In this document: positions 35,769-44,524 of the stretch, piece after piece | Position numbering within the stretch: position 1 is the stretch's first letter | Layout: the number at the start of each line of letters is the position of its first letter | Source: JANRIC01 sp033765345 | GTDB taxonomy: Bacteria > Bacteroidota > Bacteroidia > Cytophagales > Microscillaceae | Assembly: GCA_033765345.1 (NCBI GenBank) | Contig: JANRIC010000159.1 | Location: 1 to 64,000, forward strand | Length of the DNA: 64,000 nucleotides | Reading direction: 5' to 3' | Translations under genes and position numbers: made by a program | Notes under the pieces: generated by a model | Told to the model about the DNA's origin: nothing | The model's input: only the letters and a program-made list of their open reading frames with translations | Databases searched by the model: none

Positions 35769-36283
35769 TGCTTGATCTTTTCGTTTTCAATATCACTTAT
35801 TTGGGTTTTCTGTAAATTTGGTTCGCTGATTACACTTGTGGTAGGCGATCCGTTTGAGGGATGAGTATGGGCATTGTAGTTCGTCTGTATAAGGTTTACT
35901 CTATCCTCTATTGCGTTTAGTCTGCTCACAAGGCTCTCAACCTTCACCAGACCTCCCAAATCCCCGCCATTAAACACAATATTGCCTTCAGCCTTCAGTT
36001 CAAAAGATTCCACTTCAGATACAGCCAACAAAAAAGCCTCAGTCTTACGGTTCTCAATCAAACTCACCAAACCCAGGCTTTCAACTTTCGGATAAATCAC
36101 GATCTTATTATCAATGGCATCTTCAATGGCGCATAGGCGCACACCGTAAATAACAGGTCTACCATCCGTAGGCTCTACTTTGCAAACATGATTAGACTTA
36201 TCTACCTCCAGTATCTTGACCGAGAAAACCTGCATCGGCACTCGGTCTTTCATCAATTCCCAGAGAGAGTCCGAAGCCGTCAT
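35765..36283 (-). CDS. Baseplate spike protein (gpV/gp45-like)
   Basis: The 172-residue protein has an OB-like N-terminal part (VFSVKILEVDKSNHVCKVEP) and a C-terminal triple-helix-like segment with NAHTHPSNGSPTTS. The HTH (HxH) motif matches the iron-binding tip of contractile-phage spikes. It should pierce the outer membrane during injection. It overlaps the next gene by 4 bases. Confidence 0.78.
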   Translation of the reverse strand: MTASDSLWELMKDRVPMQVFSVKILEVDKSNHVCKVEPTDGRPVIYGVRLCAIEDAIDNKIVIYPKVESLGLVSLIENRKTEAFLLAVSEVESFELKAEGNIVFNGGDLGGLVKVESLVSRLNAIEDRVNLIQTNYNAHTHPSNGSPTTSVISEPNLQKTQISDIENEKIKQ

Positions 36284-36287
36284 AGCT

Positions 36288-37274
36288 CTAAACTTTTTGT
36301 CCTATTTCAATGTCGCGCCTATATCCGCCCTCCGAAAACTTCTGATTGGTAGCATCTACCAGATAGCTCCCCTGTCGGTCTGGGTATTCAGTATCTTCCA
36401 GTATTACTGTATCACCATGCTCTACCCTAGGGATTCCAAAGGCGGTAATAGAACCGCGATAGCCCTCCAGCTTTGCCTTTCTGAGTTCCTCATTTGCGTA
36501 TTTCCTAAGTTCATCTTCAGAAAGCTCAGGATAATTTCTAGTTTCCACAGACCCACCTTCATCACCCACCTCTATAACCTTTTTTTGCCCGCTTCGGAGA
36601 TTTGAAATAGCTTTAATTTTAACGGTATTATCTTCAGGGCTTTTATATTTCAAATCATGGCTTAAGATATTAGATTGAACCCTAAACCTGACATCTTGAG
36701 CCGTACCGTCAAAGGCATAAGGAAAGCCCACATGCAGCACAGGTTTAGAATCATCATCTGGGTTATGCTTAAAGTAACTTACCAGCCCATAGCTACTCCT
36801 GATCTGCTCAAGTACCTTCGCACCATTTGCCTGCTCCATCGCAAACTTGCCAAGTTGTATATCCACCACATCAGTCGCAAAGTCAAACTCACTACTGATA
36901 TAGCTTACTACATCTTTAAGCGTAGCATTCTGAAAGCTTTGATTAAAATTTTTCCTTTTTAGTATGTACGAATAATCTTCGCACAAAACTTTAATCGGCA
37001 GATTACCTTCTATCTCCCTGACAAAGCCCACAAATTCACGCTTCAGGTTCTCATTATATCCAAGCTTGATCGTTACCGGATCGCCGGTTTTGATATAATC
37101 CCTTACGTTTTTGTTTTTAAACTTCAGATTCTTGGGCACTTCTATTTCGGCAGTATCCGTCAATTCTTTCCAGGATGATTTCACCTGCACCGAATGCACT
37201 GCATCAAAGCGAACCTGCCCGATAGTGACCATACAGCTTAAGACCAAATACATGGCAAACAATTTAATTTTCAT
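36288..37274 (-). CDS. Late control gpD-like baseplate hub protein
   Basis: I chose a start at 37274 (MKIKLFAMYLVLSCMV); a longer frame begins at 37343. The protein has the gpD/Mu gp44 layout: VQVKSSWKELTDTAEIEVP, DPVTIKLGYNENLKREFVGFV and a C-terminal domain with YPELSEDELRKYANEEL. It forms the hub on which the spike sits. Its N-terminus overlaps the end of a broken zinc-ribbon gene. Confidence 0.78.
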   Translation of the reverse strand: MKIKLFAMYLVLSCMVTIGQVRFDAVHSVQVKSSWKELTDTAEIEVPKNLKFKNKNVRDYIKTGDPVTIKLGYNENLKREFVGFVREIEGNLPIKVLCEDYSYILKRKNFNQSFQNATLKDVVSYISSEFDFATDVVDIQLGKFAMEQANGAKVLEQIRSSYGLVSYFKHNPDDDSKPVLHVGFPYAFDGTAQDVRFRVQSNILSHDLKYKSPEDNTVKIKAISNLRSGQKKVIEVGDEGGSVETRNYPELSEDELRKYANEELRKAKLEGYRGSITAFGIPRVEHGDTVILEDTEYPDRQGSYLVDATNQKFSEGGYRRDIEIGQKV

Positions 37275-37414
37275 CATTAGATTTATTTTTAAGAAACTCA
37301 CTTTTTTTAATATGGCAATTTTTGCAACGCTCATAAGGCGCAACCATTACATTTCTCAAATGGCATTGATCCCCATCCTTCCTTTTCGCCGCACTTACAT
37401 CTATAGTATTGCAT
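37264..37414 (-). pseudogene. Broken or split small zinc-ribbon gene
   Basis: Two tiny frames overlap. The first (37414-37331) reads MQYYRCKCGEKEGWGS with C6, C8, C22 and C25 and stops after 27 residues. The second (37347-37264) reads MVAPYERCKNCHIKKS and ends in KNKSNDEN. Together they look like the first and last zinc pairs of a small ribbon protein with a lost middle and a shift in frame. It lies between the DUF6046-type gene and gpD gene. It could also be two real micro-proteins. Confidence 0.5.
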
Positions 37415-37418
37415 AGTC

Positions 37419-38030
37419 TTAAAGATTATTTTCCAAAATCACTAAACTTGCAGGTTTGATACTCCTTGCGGAGATCACAAAAGGCTGAGTATCCTCAAAG
37501 CCCTCCAAAGCAGGCGTATCTAAAGACTTAATATAAATGCTCGTGACCTGGTGATAATTAAAAAGCCTGCTCACCACGTCCAGCGTAGTATCCTCCTCAA
37601 ATATTCTGATAAGCTCTGATAGCTCCTCATCCGGAAAGCCCCCTGACGGATTCCACAGAACACCCTGAATCCTAATATCAATCGGCTGCACCCCGGCTAC
37701 TTCAATCACCGAATTACCGTCATTTAGCACAGTCTCCGTGATCTTTTTAGTTCGGGTAAAGTCCACCAAGGGGTCATGCTGAAAAGTATAATCAACCCCA
37801 TCTCCAAGAATCCGGATGCTGTCAAATAGCGGAGTACCAAAAACAGAACTCGCCGGAACTACATCTCTTTGAAACACTGTTATCTGAGACGAATCAGGCT
37901 TATAACTTTGTTCTCCTAATATCGCCCTTTGCCTTTCCAGCGTTTTAGAGTCCGGGAGCAGATACCTTTTCCCAGCTACCCGAAAGGAAGATAAAATCCT
38001 TTCTCTCAATCTTACCTCTAACTCAGCCAT
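37419..38030 (-). CDS. DUF6046-like tail/baseplate protein
   Basis: The 203-residue protein lies at the position of Mu gp43, after the tail chaperones. It has the pattern of DUF6046 proteins from Bacteroidota phages, with VEVAGVQPIDIRIQG-like and LFNYHQVTSIYIKSL segments. A role in tail end or baseplate assembly is likely. Its ATG shares a base with the stop of the frameshift extension (TGATG), and GGAGG precedes it. Confidence 0.65.
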   Translation of the reverse strand: MAELEVRLRERILSSFRVAGKRYLLPDSKTLERQRAILGEQSYKPDSSQITVFQRDVVPASSVFGTPLFDSIRILGDGVDYTFQHDPLVDFTRTKKITETVLNDGNSVIEVAGVQPIDIRIQGVLWNPSGGFPDEELSELIRIFEEDTTLDVVSRLFNYHQVTSIYIKSLDTPALEGFEDTQPFVISARSIKPASLVILENNL

Positions 38031-38847
38031 CAGCCTCCGATTAATTTTTCTTTCTTAATGAACTCCAGCACCCTGCAAGCCTCCATCCATTGCTCATCGT
38101 CCAAGCTATCCGGTACAGTTTTAAGATAGTACCAAATCATAGCATCCCACTTGTCCTTCCAGTCCATCTCCTGAAGGATGAAGGAGTCTAAATCTTTTTT
38201 AGGCTACTTTGCGCCCCAATTACGATTTGCGCAAGCACCTTAGTAGCCGAAGTAAGGTATTTTATTTCAGACTTAATAGACTCATCGCCGGCAAGCCAAA
38301 TGACAGAAATCAACTCTCTCGCAGCATCAATAGGCACGCGCTCCGATTTATTCAGATACTTATTGAGTTGCTGTCTTACCGGCTTTCTCACAGCACAATA
38401 GATAAATTTCTCATAAGTATTATCCACCGGAATCTCAATCAAATAAGCTTGACCAAATTTTGAATTCCACTGAGCAAAATTTTCTCCGGCAGGCCCAAGC
38501 TTTTCAGAGTTTTGGGCATCCAGCTTATTCAGTCTGGCTTCGCCGCCTACGATCTCCTCAGCTACCGTAGCTATGGCGGAGTTTACATAATCATCCCCTT
38601 TAATGGACTCATCACCGGCAAGCCAGCAAGACTCAATCAGCATGATATTGGCATCAATCGGATAGTTATTTAGCTTTCGCATATACTCATTGAGGATATG
38701 AGCATTGGGCTTGCGAATGATGCACCTATAAAACTCATCGTACTTATCATCCTGAGGCACCTCAAGCAGGTATACCTCATCATATTTTTGTTTCCATTCC
38801 TGAACCTGCTCTTCGCTAACCCCAGGAATAATTTCTTTTTTCGCCAT
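38030..38847 (-). CDS. Tail chaperone gpGT fusion made by -1 frameshift
   Basis: A -1 slip at 38200-38194 joins 218 residues of the G-type chaperone to 54 more residues (beginning DLDSFILQEMDWKDKW) that end at TGA 38032-38030, giving 272 residues. The 0-frame product stops one codon after the slip site. G and GT pairs are required for tail assembly in lambda, Mu-like and P2-like phages, and the location directly after the tube gene fits. The fusion itself is inferred from frame and motif; no protein evidence is available here. Confidence 0.75.
38188..38847 (-). CDS. Tail assembly chaperone gpG-like, tandem-duplicated domain
   Basis: The 219-residue protein is the 0-frame product of the chaperone pair. 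It is made of two similar halves: residues about 14-107 and 124-216 share the order EWKQKYDEVYLLEVP / QWNSKFGQAYLIEIP, IIRKPNAHILNEYMRKLNNY / AVRKPVRQQLNKYLNKSERV and the exact motif WLAGDESIK. Such duplication of a gpG-type protein is unusual. It lies after the tube gene, sharing the ATG/stop junction. Confidence 0.75.
   Translation of the reverse strand: MAKKEIIPGVSEEQVQEWKQKYDEVYLLEVPQDDKYDEFYRCIIRKPNAHILNEYMRKLNNYPIDANIMLIESCWLAGDESIKGDDYVNSAIATVAEEIVGGEARLNKLDAQNSEKLGPAGENFAQWNSKFGQAYLIEIPVDNTYEKFIYCAVRKPVRQQLNKYLNKSERVPIDAARELISVIWLAGDESIKSEIKYLTSATKVLAQIVIGAQSSLKKI
38194..38200 (-). promoter_or_regulatory. A-AAA-AAG slippery site
   Basis: In the chaperone frame the mRNA reads CTA AAA AAG ATT TAG. 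The heptamer A AAA AAG is the same as the efficient -1 site of E. coli dnaX, and after slipping the ribosome enters the downstream frame with no stop for 54 codons. Confidence 0.8.
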
Positions 38848-39278
38848 TAAACAGGTAGGTTAAATAAGATGTTTGAACAAATGCCAGGTAGCTCAATTAC
38901 AATATCCTGATCATCTTCGCCGCCGCCTCCACCGTCACGAGTCCACTCAAAATCCCGAATAACGTCTTTTACAACTTTTTCTCCGTTATCGTAAATAATT
39001 GGTATATCAAAAGGGATAATATCCGTCAGGTCAAACCCTATTCCATACTTAGCTCTCAAAGCTTCTTTGATCTGAACCACTTCAGGCATAGCTATGGTCA
39101 TAGATATGCTTTCATAGTTCTTTTTCCCTCTACCACGTCTTACAGGACTCGCCCCTTTGCCATACCCGTTTGTTTTCTCCCTGGTTACTTCATAAGTAAT
39201 ATTGGTGATATGCACAGAAATATCCCCGAAGAGTACCACATCAATATCACTCCAACCGTATGCTTTTTTGATCGCCAT
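38847..39278 (-). CDS. Tail tube protein
   Basis: The 143-residue protein follows the sheath gene and precedes the chaperones, the usual place of the tube. It has VLFGDISVHITNITYEVTR and ESISMTIAMPEVVQI strands expected for the tube hexamer fold, and ends with hydrophobic strands. It overlaps both neighbours by one base. Confidence 0.75.
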   Translation of the reverse strand: MAIKKAYGWSDIDVVLFGDISVHITNITYEVTREKTNGYGKGASPVRRGRGKKNYESISMTIAMPEVVQIKEALRAKYGIGFDLTDIIPFDIPIIYDNGEKVVKDVIRDFEWTRDGGGGGEDDQDIVIELPGICSNILFNLPV

Positions 39279-40549
39279 TAGATAATGCTTTTAGTGAGTT
39301 TCAACTTAATTTTAATCGTATCGGCAGAGCCGTAAGGCTGCACCTTAAAACCGACAAGCAATTCCGGGTCTGGGGGCAAAAGGTCGGAGTCCTTATCCAC
39401 TACAATCTCACGTCCGGAGATTTCGCCAGCCATTGCAGTATCCACCTGCTTTTCAGCCCTCGCCTGGAGGTCGGCAATTACAGCCAGTTCCAATTTTCCA
39501 TCAGGGCGCAAACGCTGAGGAGATTGTACCGAACCAATCAGGGCCGCATAAATTTGGAGTGCGGCTTTATCGGCCGTGCGAGAGTAGCGAATGAAAGATT
39601 CATTAAGCGTGCCGTCAGGATCAACCAGTATAGGAGTGCAGGTATGATCTTTATTCCAGCGATAGCCAGACACACGAGAGTAAGTGAGCGGAAAGATATA
39701 CCCTTTCTCGTCAAGAGTATTCCAGATAGATTGATTATCTTTGGTTTTGGTGTGATCTGACAAACCAGCAACCACCCAGCGAGCGGAAGCAACATTTGTT
39801 AAGTTAAAAACCTCCACCCAGCCAATTGATTCATTTACAGCAGCCCTTGCCACAGTACCCAAAACAGTACCCACGGCAGCATACTTATTAAACGCAGCCA
39901 GCGAATCGGCAAAGTCCCAATCCTGCCCAATCACCACACTTACCGCCGAAGCCTCCACGTCACTGATACTGCGCAAATCCTCAAGACTTCCGATCGGGTC
40001 AAGATCAATAAATTTACCCTCGAGGACGAATCTCGTTGGCATCATCTTCCCAAAAGCGTATTCAGCAAGTGCCTGCGCTTTTGGAATAGCCGCAAGCAAA
40101 TCGGCATCCAACCCATTTGACATTGTTGGGGTATATGGAGTCCCGCCAGTTAGCACCGGATTATAAGCCACACCTATTTGGAAAGCATCACCATCCTCTA
40201 TGCCATCAATTAGCTTTTTAGCGTGATTATTAGCCACATCCACCATCTGAGTCATTGTCACTGATTGAGCCACTACCAACAAATAAAGCTTAACACCTGA
40301 GTCCAGCCCAACCTCCTCATAAAACTCCTTGATATGGTGATACAAAATCACAGAGTGAGCAGCATCATAACTTTCATCAACACCAAGCGCAATAGCATCA
40401 TCCAACGAATATAGCGTATACACAGTATCCAAAGCCAACTTACCGGCCACTGCTACGCCATTAGCGATAAGCCCAGAAGTACTATCCTGCCCAAGTTGGG
40501 CAAATACATCCGGTTTGGCTTTACTGATTTCAACACCTTTTATTGACAT
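39278..40549 (-). CDS. Tail sheath protein (DUF2586 type)
   Basis: The 423-residue protein matches contractile-tail sheaths of DUF2586 type: MSIKGVEISKAKPDVFAQL at the start, a middle region with KFIDLDPIGSLEDLRSIS, WVEVFNLTNVASARWVVAG and YSRVSGYRWNKDHTCTP. Its presence shows a contractile (myovirus) tail. It is upstream of the tube gene in the late operon. Confidence 0.85.
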   Translation of the reverse strand: MSIKGVEISKAKPDVFAQLGQDSTSGLIANGVAVAGKLALDTVYTLYSLDDAIALGVDESYDAAHSVILYHHIKEFYEEVGLDSGVKLYLLVVAQSVTMTQMVDVANNHAKKLIDGIEDGDAFQIGVAYNPVLTGGTPYTPTMSNGLDADLLAAIPKAQALAEYAFGKMMPTRFVLEGKFIDLDPIGSLEDLRSISDVEASAVSVVIGQDWDFADSLAAFNKYAAVGTVLGTVARAAVNESIGWVEVFNLTNVASARWVVAGLSDHTKTKDNQSIWNTLDEKGYIFPLTYSRVSGYRWNKDHTCTPILVDPDGTLNESFIRYSRTADKAALQIYAALIGSVQSPQRLRPDGKLELAVIADLQARAEKQVDTAMAGEISGREIVVDKDSDLLPPDPELLVGFKVQPYGSADTIKIKLKLTKSII

Positions 40550-40598
40550 TTCAAAACAATTTAAGTCTTATTTAAACAGGATTTAAAAAGCAGGAAGT

Positions 40599-41159
40599 TT
40601 AATGTATACTAAGCTCTACTTTCCTGGCTTTCCTCTCCTTTACCTTTTGTATCAGCAATTCACTCCAGGCATCAATGAGAGAATCCGTCTTATAGCTTAT
40701 CCGATCCCAATTATATACGATGGTAGTTTTCCTTAGCTCAGGCGATATACTATCCATCTTAATAGTCACAAGCCCATGTTTATCTGTATATCTACCCAGG
40801 CTATCCACAGGGTAATCAAAGCTATCACTCGGAAACTTGACCTTGATGTCTTCCATAGCGAGCGTCTTTGAAGCCTTCACAAATCCGGCTGTAGTTCGGA
40901 TAGAAGGTATGCACGAAGCAATCAAGCTCGTAATTACAATCAGTACAATGAGCATCTTCACAATAGTACCCGCCACAGGGCTAGGCTTAGAACCATTAGC
41001 TCCATCAGCAGCGGCCGCAAAGCCAAGCGTAATCAACAATCCATTAGCCAACTGAAACATTTCAGTACTGATCGTCTCAACCTGAAGAAGGAAAGTCAGT
41101 AAGGCATACAGAACAGCGTACAAAGTAGTTCGCCAGTTTTTTCCAATAATTTTTTCCAT
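40599..41159 (-). CDS. Membrane protein, candidate holin/spanin
   Basis: The 186-residue protein has an amphipathic N-terminus (GKNWRTTLYAVLYALLTFLLQ), a second helix (LANGLLITLGFAAAADG) and a third one with LIVITSLIASC, a lipobox-like ending. The rest is soluble. The first part resembles holin-like proteins that begin with NWRTT. It overlaps the previous gene by one base, so the two form a pair. A lysis role is probable but not proven. Confidence 0.5.
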   Translation of the reverse strand: MEKIIGKNWRTTLYAVLYALLTFLLQVETISTEMFQLANGLLITLGFAAAADGANGSKPSPVAGTIVKMLIVLIVITSLIASCIPSIRTTAGFVKASKTLAMEDIKVKFPSDSFDYPVDSLGRYTDKHGLVTIKMDSISPELRKTTIVYNWDRISYKTDSLIDAWSELLIQKVKERKARKVELSIH

Positions 41160-41548
41160 TACTCCTTTTGATTTTGATTATAAGATTTTTGAATGTCATC
41201 AATTTTCTGTTTAAGGTCTGAGCGATTTGCCACATTGATGACTTTGGACATCACTCTGCCAAAATCAGAAAGCTGATCGTTAAAAGAGCTAATAGCCGCA
41301 AAATACAACTTACGCTCCTCATCAATTTGCTTTTCTTTCTTATCAAGCTTCTCTTCCCAATAAGACTCCTGCTTTTCTATTCTCAACTGCCAGCGTTGTT
41401 CTTGCTCGTTGTACTTTTTTTCCCAGCCATCTTCTTTCTGCACATAGTAACGACCAAAGAACCATACCGCCATCAGAAGCAAGCCTGGAACGCCTAATGT
41501 ATTTACAATCTCTGCTAAATCTCCAAACCCTGCTTCCAGAAAAATCAT
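41159..41548 (-). CDS. Single-helix membrane protein with coiled coil, BhlA-like
   Basis: The 129-residue protein has one membrane helix (VPGLLLMAVWFFGRYYV) followed by a long charged coiled coil with many Glu/Lys/Gln. This is the layout of BhlA/UviB-type holins or of an inner-membrane spanin. It lies between capsid and the second membrane gene. Confidence 0.5.
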   Translation of the reverse strand: MIFLEAGFGDLAEIVNTLGVPGLLLMAVWFFGRYYVQKEDGWEKKYNEQEQRWQLRIEKQESYWEEKLDKKEKQIDEERKLYFAAISSFNDQLSDFGRVMSKVINVANRSDLKQKIDDIQKSYNQNQKE

Positions 41549-41564
41549 GCTAATAAACTAAATT

Positions 41565-42524
41565 TTAGCCGTGAGCTTGAACTAGCGCAGCCACACCAGC
41601 TTCATCTTTACGCGACTTAACGCCGCCACTCCAGCATCCAGAAGATATTAAATCAGCCTGATTTTCTGCTGATTGATTTGTCTGGAAGAATTTCACAGTC
41701 CCCTCATATCTGCGTACTCTACTTTCCTGCCAGAACAAAGCTGCGTGATTGTCTGATGCTGCTGGCACAAACTTAGAAAGCGATTTTGGTATCGGAGTGC
41801 TATCATTGGTATACACACCCGCAAAGCTTCTAGTCCAAACCTCAAACGTCAGAAGTTTCCCAATGCGACCACCTTTAATAAGCGCATTCTGAAGATCAGT
41901 ATAAGCGACAAAAGCCCCTGAAGATTTCAAGTCGCCATACAAGTCAGCGAGCATAACAGATGGCCACAAAGAATGTCTCCCCTCCATTTCCACATCCCAC
42001 TCACCGAATAGCTCCATGATTTTTAAAACATCTTCATACTTGCCCTGTTTTCTCGTGCCAGTACCCGCAGATGTTTTTTTGGTAAGCCCTGAGCGTGTAG
42101 TACTACCCGAAGTCCTCAGAATAAAATCAGCTTTTGTGGGGACCCAAGCCTCAAGGCACTCTATCGCCATCATGTCATTGATCTTATTGGCATGAGATTG
42201 TACAGAAAGCTGACGACGATTGTAGTTGGTTTGCATATCAATCCAGTCCGCAACCCTCCGAGGTTTGGTGTACAGCCAATTTACTGGATACTCTTTCACA
42301 TCATCTGTGTTCTGATCTATTGGCAGGGGAAAGCTTTCAGGGTTTTTCCCACCTTCTACAGGTAGTCCTTCCTGTGGTATCTCTACTTTACCAGGTGTTC
42401 CTTCCATACCAGTAGCAGTAGCACCACCAGAAGCATCATTGATACTCATCTTATAAAATGAGTTGTCCGGGTAAATATATTTTTGCACATCCCGGTTAAA
42501 CTGCTTTAAAACTTGCTGAGACAT
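41565..42524 (-). CDS. Major capsid protein
   Basis: The 319-residue protein lies directly after the protease-scaffold and decoration-like genes, as in Mu (gpT). Patterns include VQKYIYPDNSFYKMSIND near the start, VNWLYTKPRRVADWIDMQT, LWPSVMLADLYGDLKSSGAF and a C-terminal YEGTVKFFQTNQSA. These fit HK97-fold capsids of Bacteroidota Mu-like phages, though no single catalytic motif exists. Confidence 0.75.
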   Translation of the reverse strand: MSQQVLKQFNRDVQKYIYPDNSFYKMSINDASGGATATGMEGTPGKVEIPQEGLPVEGGKNPESFPLPIDQNTDDVKEYPVNWLYTKPRRVADWIDMQTNYNRRQLSVQSHANKINDMMAIECLEAWVPTKADFILRTSGSTTRSGLTKKTSAGTGTRKQGKYEDVLKIMELFGEWDVEMEGRHSLWPSVMLADLYGDLKSSGAFVAYTDLQNALIKGGRIGKLLTFEVWTRSFAGVYTNDSTPIPKSLSKFVPAASDNHAALFWQESRVRRYEGTVKFFQTNQSAENQADLISSGCWSGGVKSRKDEAGVAALVQAHG

Positions 42525-42549
42525 ATTTTCTTTTAGTCTTTATTATTAA

Positions 42550-42894
42550 TTAATCTATTTGAACTGCCGTTCCAATAGCGTTAAAGGCAGTCCCATCAAA
42601 CACAAGCGTTTGAGCCTTTGTTTTTGATATTGTTCCTGCCGTAGCGGGTGCGTTCATATTATCGCCGTAGGTCACAGCCCTTGCTGTAGCATCCGAAGCC
42701 GCAATAATTTGCAGTATAGCCCCTCTTTTGAGTTCGGTGTGAAGGGTCACATTTACGGTCATGTCAGCAGCCATAGCGGTTTTGCACTTTACGATTGTCA
42801 TAGTGTTTTTTACCGTGACGGCAAGCACTGCGGCTGCGTTGGGTTCTTGAATATCTGCCTCTCCGAAAGGCCAATTCACAAAAGATTCTGCCAT
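42550..42894 (-). CDS. Head decoration-like protein
   Basis: I start it at 42894 (MAESFVNWPFGEADI); a longer frame from 42969 is less likely. The 114-residue, beta-rich, Ala/Thr-rich protein sits between protease-scaffold and capsid genes, the place of decoration or head-stabilising proteins. It has no cysteine pattern except one. Confidence 0.55.
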   Translation of the reverse strand: MAESFVNWPFGEADIQEPNAAAVLAVTVKNTMTIVKCKTAMAADMTVNVTLHTELKRGAILQIIAASDATARAVTYGDNMNAPATAGTISKTKAQTLVFDGTAFNAIGTAVQID

Positions 42895-43000
42895 ATTTTT
42901 TTTTAGTTTTTGCCAGACTATTGCCAGGCTATTGCTAGCCAGCATCCGACTGGCTAGCTCATCCAGCATTATTCGCCTTATTATTTAGTGTATCAAGCCA

Positions 43001-44137
43001 TTATTCTCCGTACTCAGCATTGAACAATGATTCAAATCTCTCAGAATCATTATGCTTCATATACCGAAGTCCGCTAGGGTCGTTCTTTTCCCAGTCAGAA
43101 TATTTCCAATCTTTACGATTTACATTGTCAGCCTCGGTTTTCTTAGAATTTTTCTTATTGTCTTGAATCTCAGCGTGCAGGTTTCGTGGCGTATCAAACG
43201 TATTAAGTAGATCAATTACGGCAGCAGCACCGATGCTATCCACCATAGCGCGGAATTTTTCCGCCTGAGCATTAGGCAGCTTCTTTTCCTCAATCAATGC
43301 GTTCACCTGGGCTAGTTCAGCATCTTTAAGCGATCCTCGCAACCCTTGATAATCAGCGTACAGCTTTTTGGTTTTCTCTTCCAGTAGCGCAAACACATCA
43401 TCGTCACCAGCATCAGCCTTGATCAAGGCAATTGAAACTCCCAAAAAACCTAGTAGGGAAATAAAACGATCTTTCATAGGATTTGATTTTTGTTTCACCT
43501 GAGCAATAGCTTCAGGCTTAAATATTTCATCATATTGAGCAATCACTTCTAAGTAATTATTTGACTCTACTTGCTCAGGCACTTTACGTGAATCCAAGAC
43601 AATATCATCAACAAGCCCTTCTTTAAGAGCCTGACTTGCCGAAAACCATTTATCCTGACCTTCCGACATCCAGTTTTTCATAATCCAATCCTTATCCTTT
43701 CCGGTCTTAGCGGCAAATCGCTCCGCCATACCTTCATTGATACTATCCACAAGCTCCGCAGCATTACGAAGCTGATTGGCAGTGCCTCCTGCTGCACTGG
43801 CACGGGCCTGATGGATCATCATTTTACCAGATTTTGCTATGAAGACTTTGGAGAAATAAGTGGTAAGATCGGCCATAGCACTGGCAGCTATCCCGTCAAC
43901 ATAAGCATTGACGGTCTTCCCCTGAGAAATAAGTCTTGAGATATTAGAGCCGATGGCATCCGCTTCAAACGCAACCCCGCCGGGGCTATGAATGCGAGCA
44001 TTGATTACATCATACTTTTTTGCCAAATCATTAAGCACAGACACTATACGTTTACTACTCACTTCACTCCACTCATGGATTGACCCATACATCATAATAT
44101 CCGACTCCTTATTTGACTTAGCTATCACCTCAAACAT
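43001..44137 (-). CDS. ClpP-like prohead protease with C-terminal scaffold
   Basis: The 378-residue protein has a ClpP/S14-type protease (about 1-190): INARIHSPGGVAFEADAIG, catalytic Ser near 86 in DGIAASAMAD and His near 109 in KMMIHQA. After residue about 210 a helical, charged domain follows (KKLYADYQGLRGSLKDAEL), typical for the scaffold fused to head proteases. It should process the prohead. It is the first gene of the late block. Confidence 0.85.
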   Translation of the reverse strand: MFEVIAKSNKESDIMMYGSIHEWSEVSSKRIVSVLNDLAKKYDVINARIHSPGGVAFEADAIGSNISRLISQGKTVNAYVDGIAASAMADLTTYFSKVFIAKSGKMMIHQARASAAGGTANQLRNAAELVDSINEGMAERFAAKTGKDKDWIMKNWMSEGQDKWFSASQALKEGLVDDIVLDSRKVPEQVESNNYLEVIAQYDEIFKPEAIAQVKQKSNPMKDRFISLLGFLGVSIALIKADAGDDDVFALLEEKTKKLYADYQGLRGSLKDAELAQVNALIEEKKLPNAQAEKFRAMVDSIGAAAVIDLLNTFDTPRNLHAEIQDNKKNSKKTEADNVNRKDWKYSDWEKNDPSGLRYMKHNDSERFESLFNAEYGE

Positions 44138-44239
44138 ATTACATATTACTTTGTGTTGCTTAATTGATTATCATTACTGCAAAATAACATGAATTGATTC
44201 ATAAAATTCAGGACTGATTTGGCTGTATAATGTCCAAAA
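44138..44239. promoter_or_regulatory. Divergent promoter region of the two structural blocks
   Basis: The 102-base gap between the protease gene (minus) and the HTH gene (plus) must hold both promoters. TATAAT at 44226-44231 lies 8 bases before the plus-strand ATG, probably too close to be its -10. I could not assign other elements. Confidence 0.4.
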
Positions 44240-44524
44240 ATGGCTAACTTTATAAACAATGCTAAAAAAAGAAACAATATGGCGAAATTAGCGAAAAGAA
44301 TTGAAGGACTACCAAGGGGTTACGCCCAGCAGGTACTAGAGAGACTTGAGGGAAAAAGTATCTATATCTCAATATCAGTTATATACAAAGTTGCACAGGG
44401 CAGAAGAGATAATGAAGTGATCAGACTTGAGATATTGAACTATAAACTTGAATCCCTAGAACTGCAAAAACAAATTCGTGATCGTGAATCACAAATTAAA
44501 GACCTTGAAAATGACCTTAAGTAG
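44240..44524 (+). CDS. Small HTH protein with coiled-coil tail
   Basis: The 94-residue protein has a helix-turn-helix-like middle (LPRGYAQQVLERLEGK and ISVIYKVAQGRRDNEVI) and a C-terminal coiled coil. A gene at the start of the packaging block may be a regulator of the late genes or a terminase accessory. It overlaps the next gene by 14 bases. I do not recognise a named family. Confidence 0.6.
   Translation: MANFINNAKKRNNMAKLAKRIEGLPRGYAQQVLERLEGKSIYISISVIYKVAQGRRDNEVIRLEILNYKLESLELQKQIRDRESQIKDLENDLK

Noticed and set aside
44226..44231. TATAAT as promoter of the packaging block
   Set aside because: It lies 8 bases from the ATG with no -35, and Bacteroidota use a different consensus.
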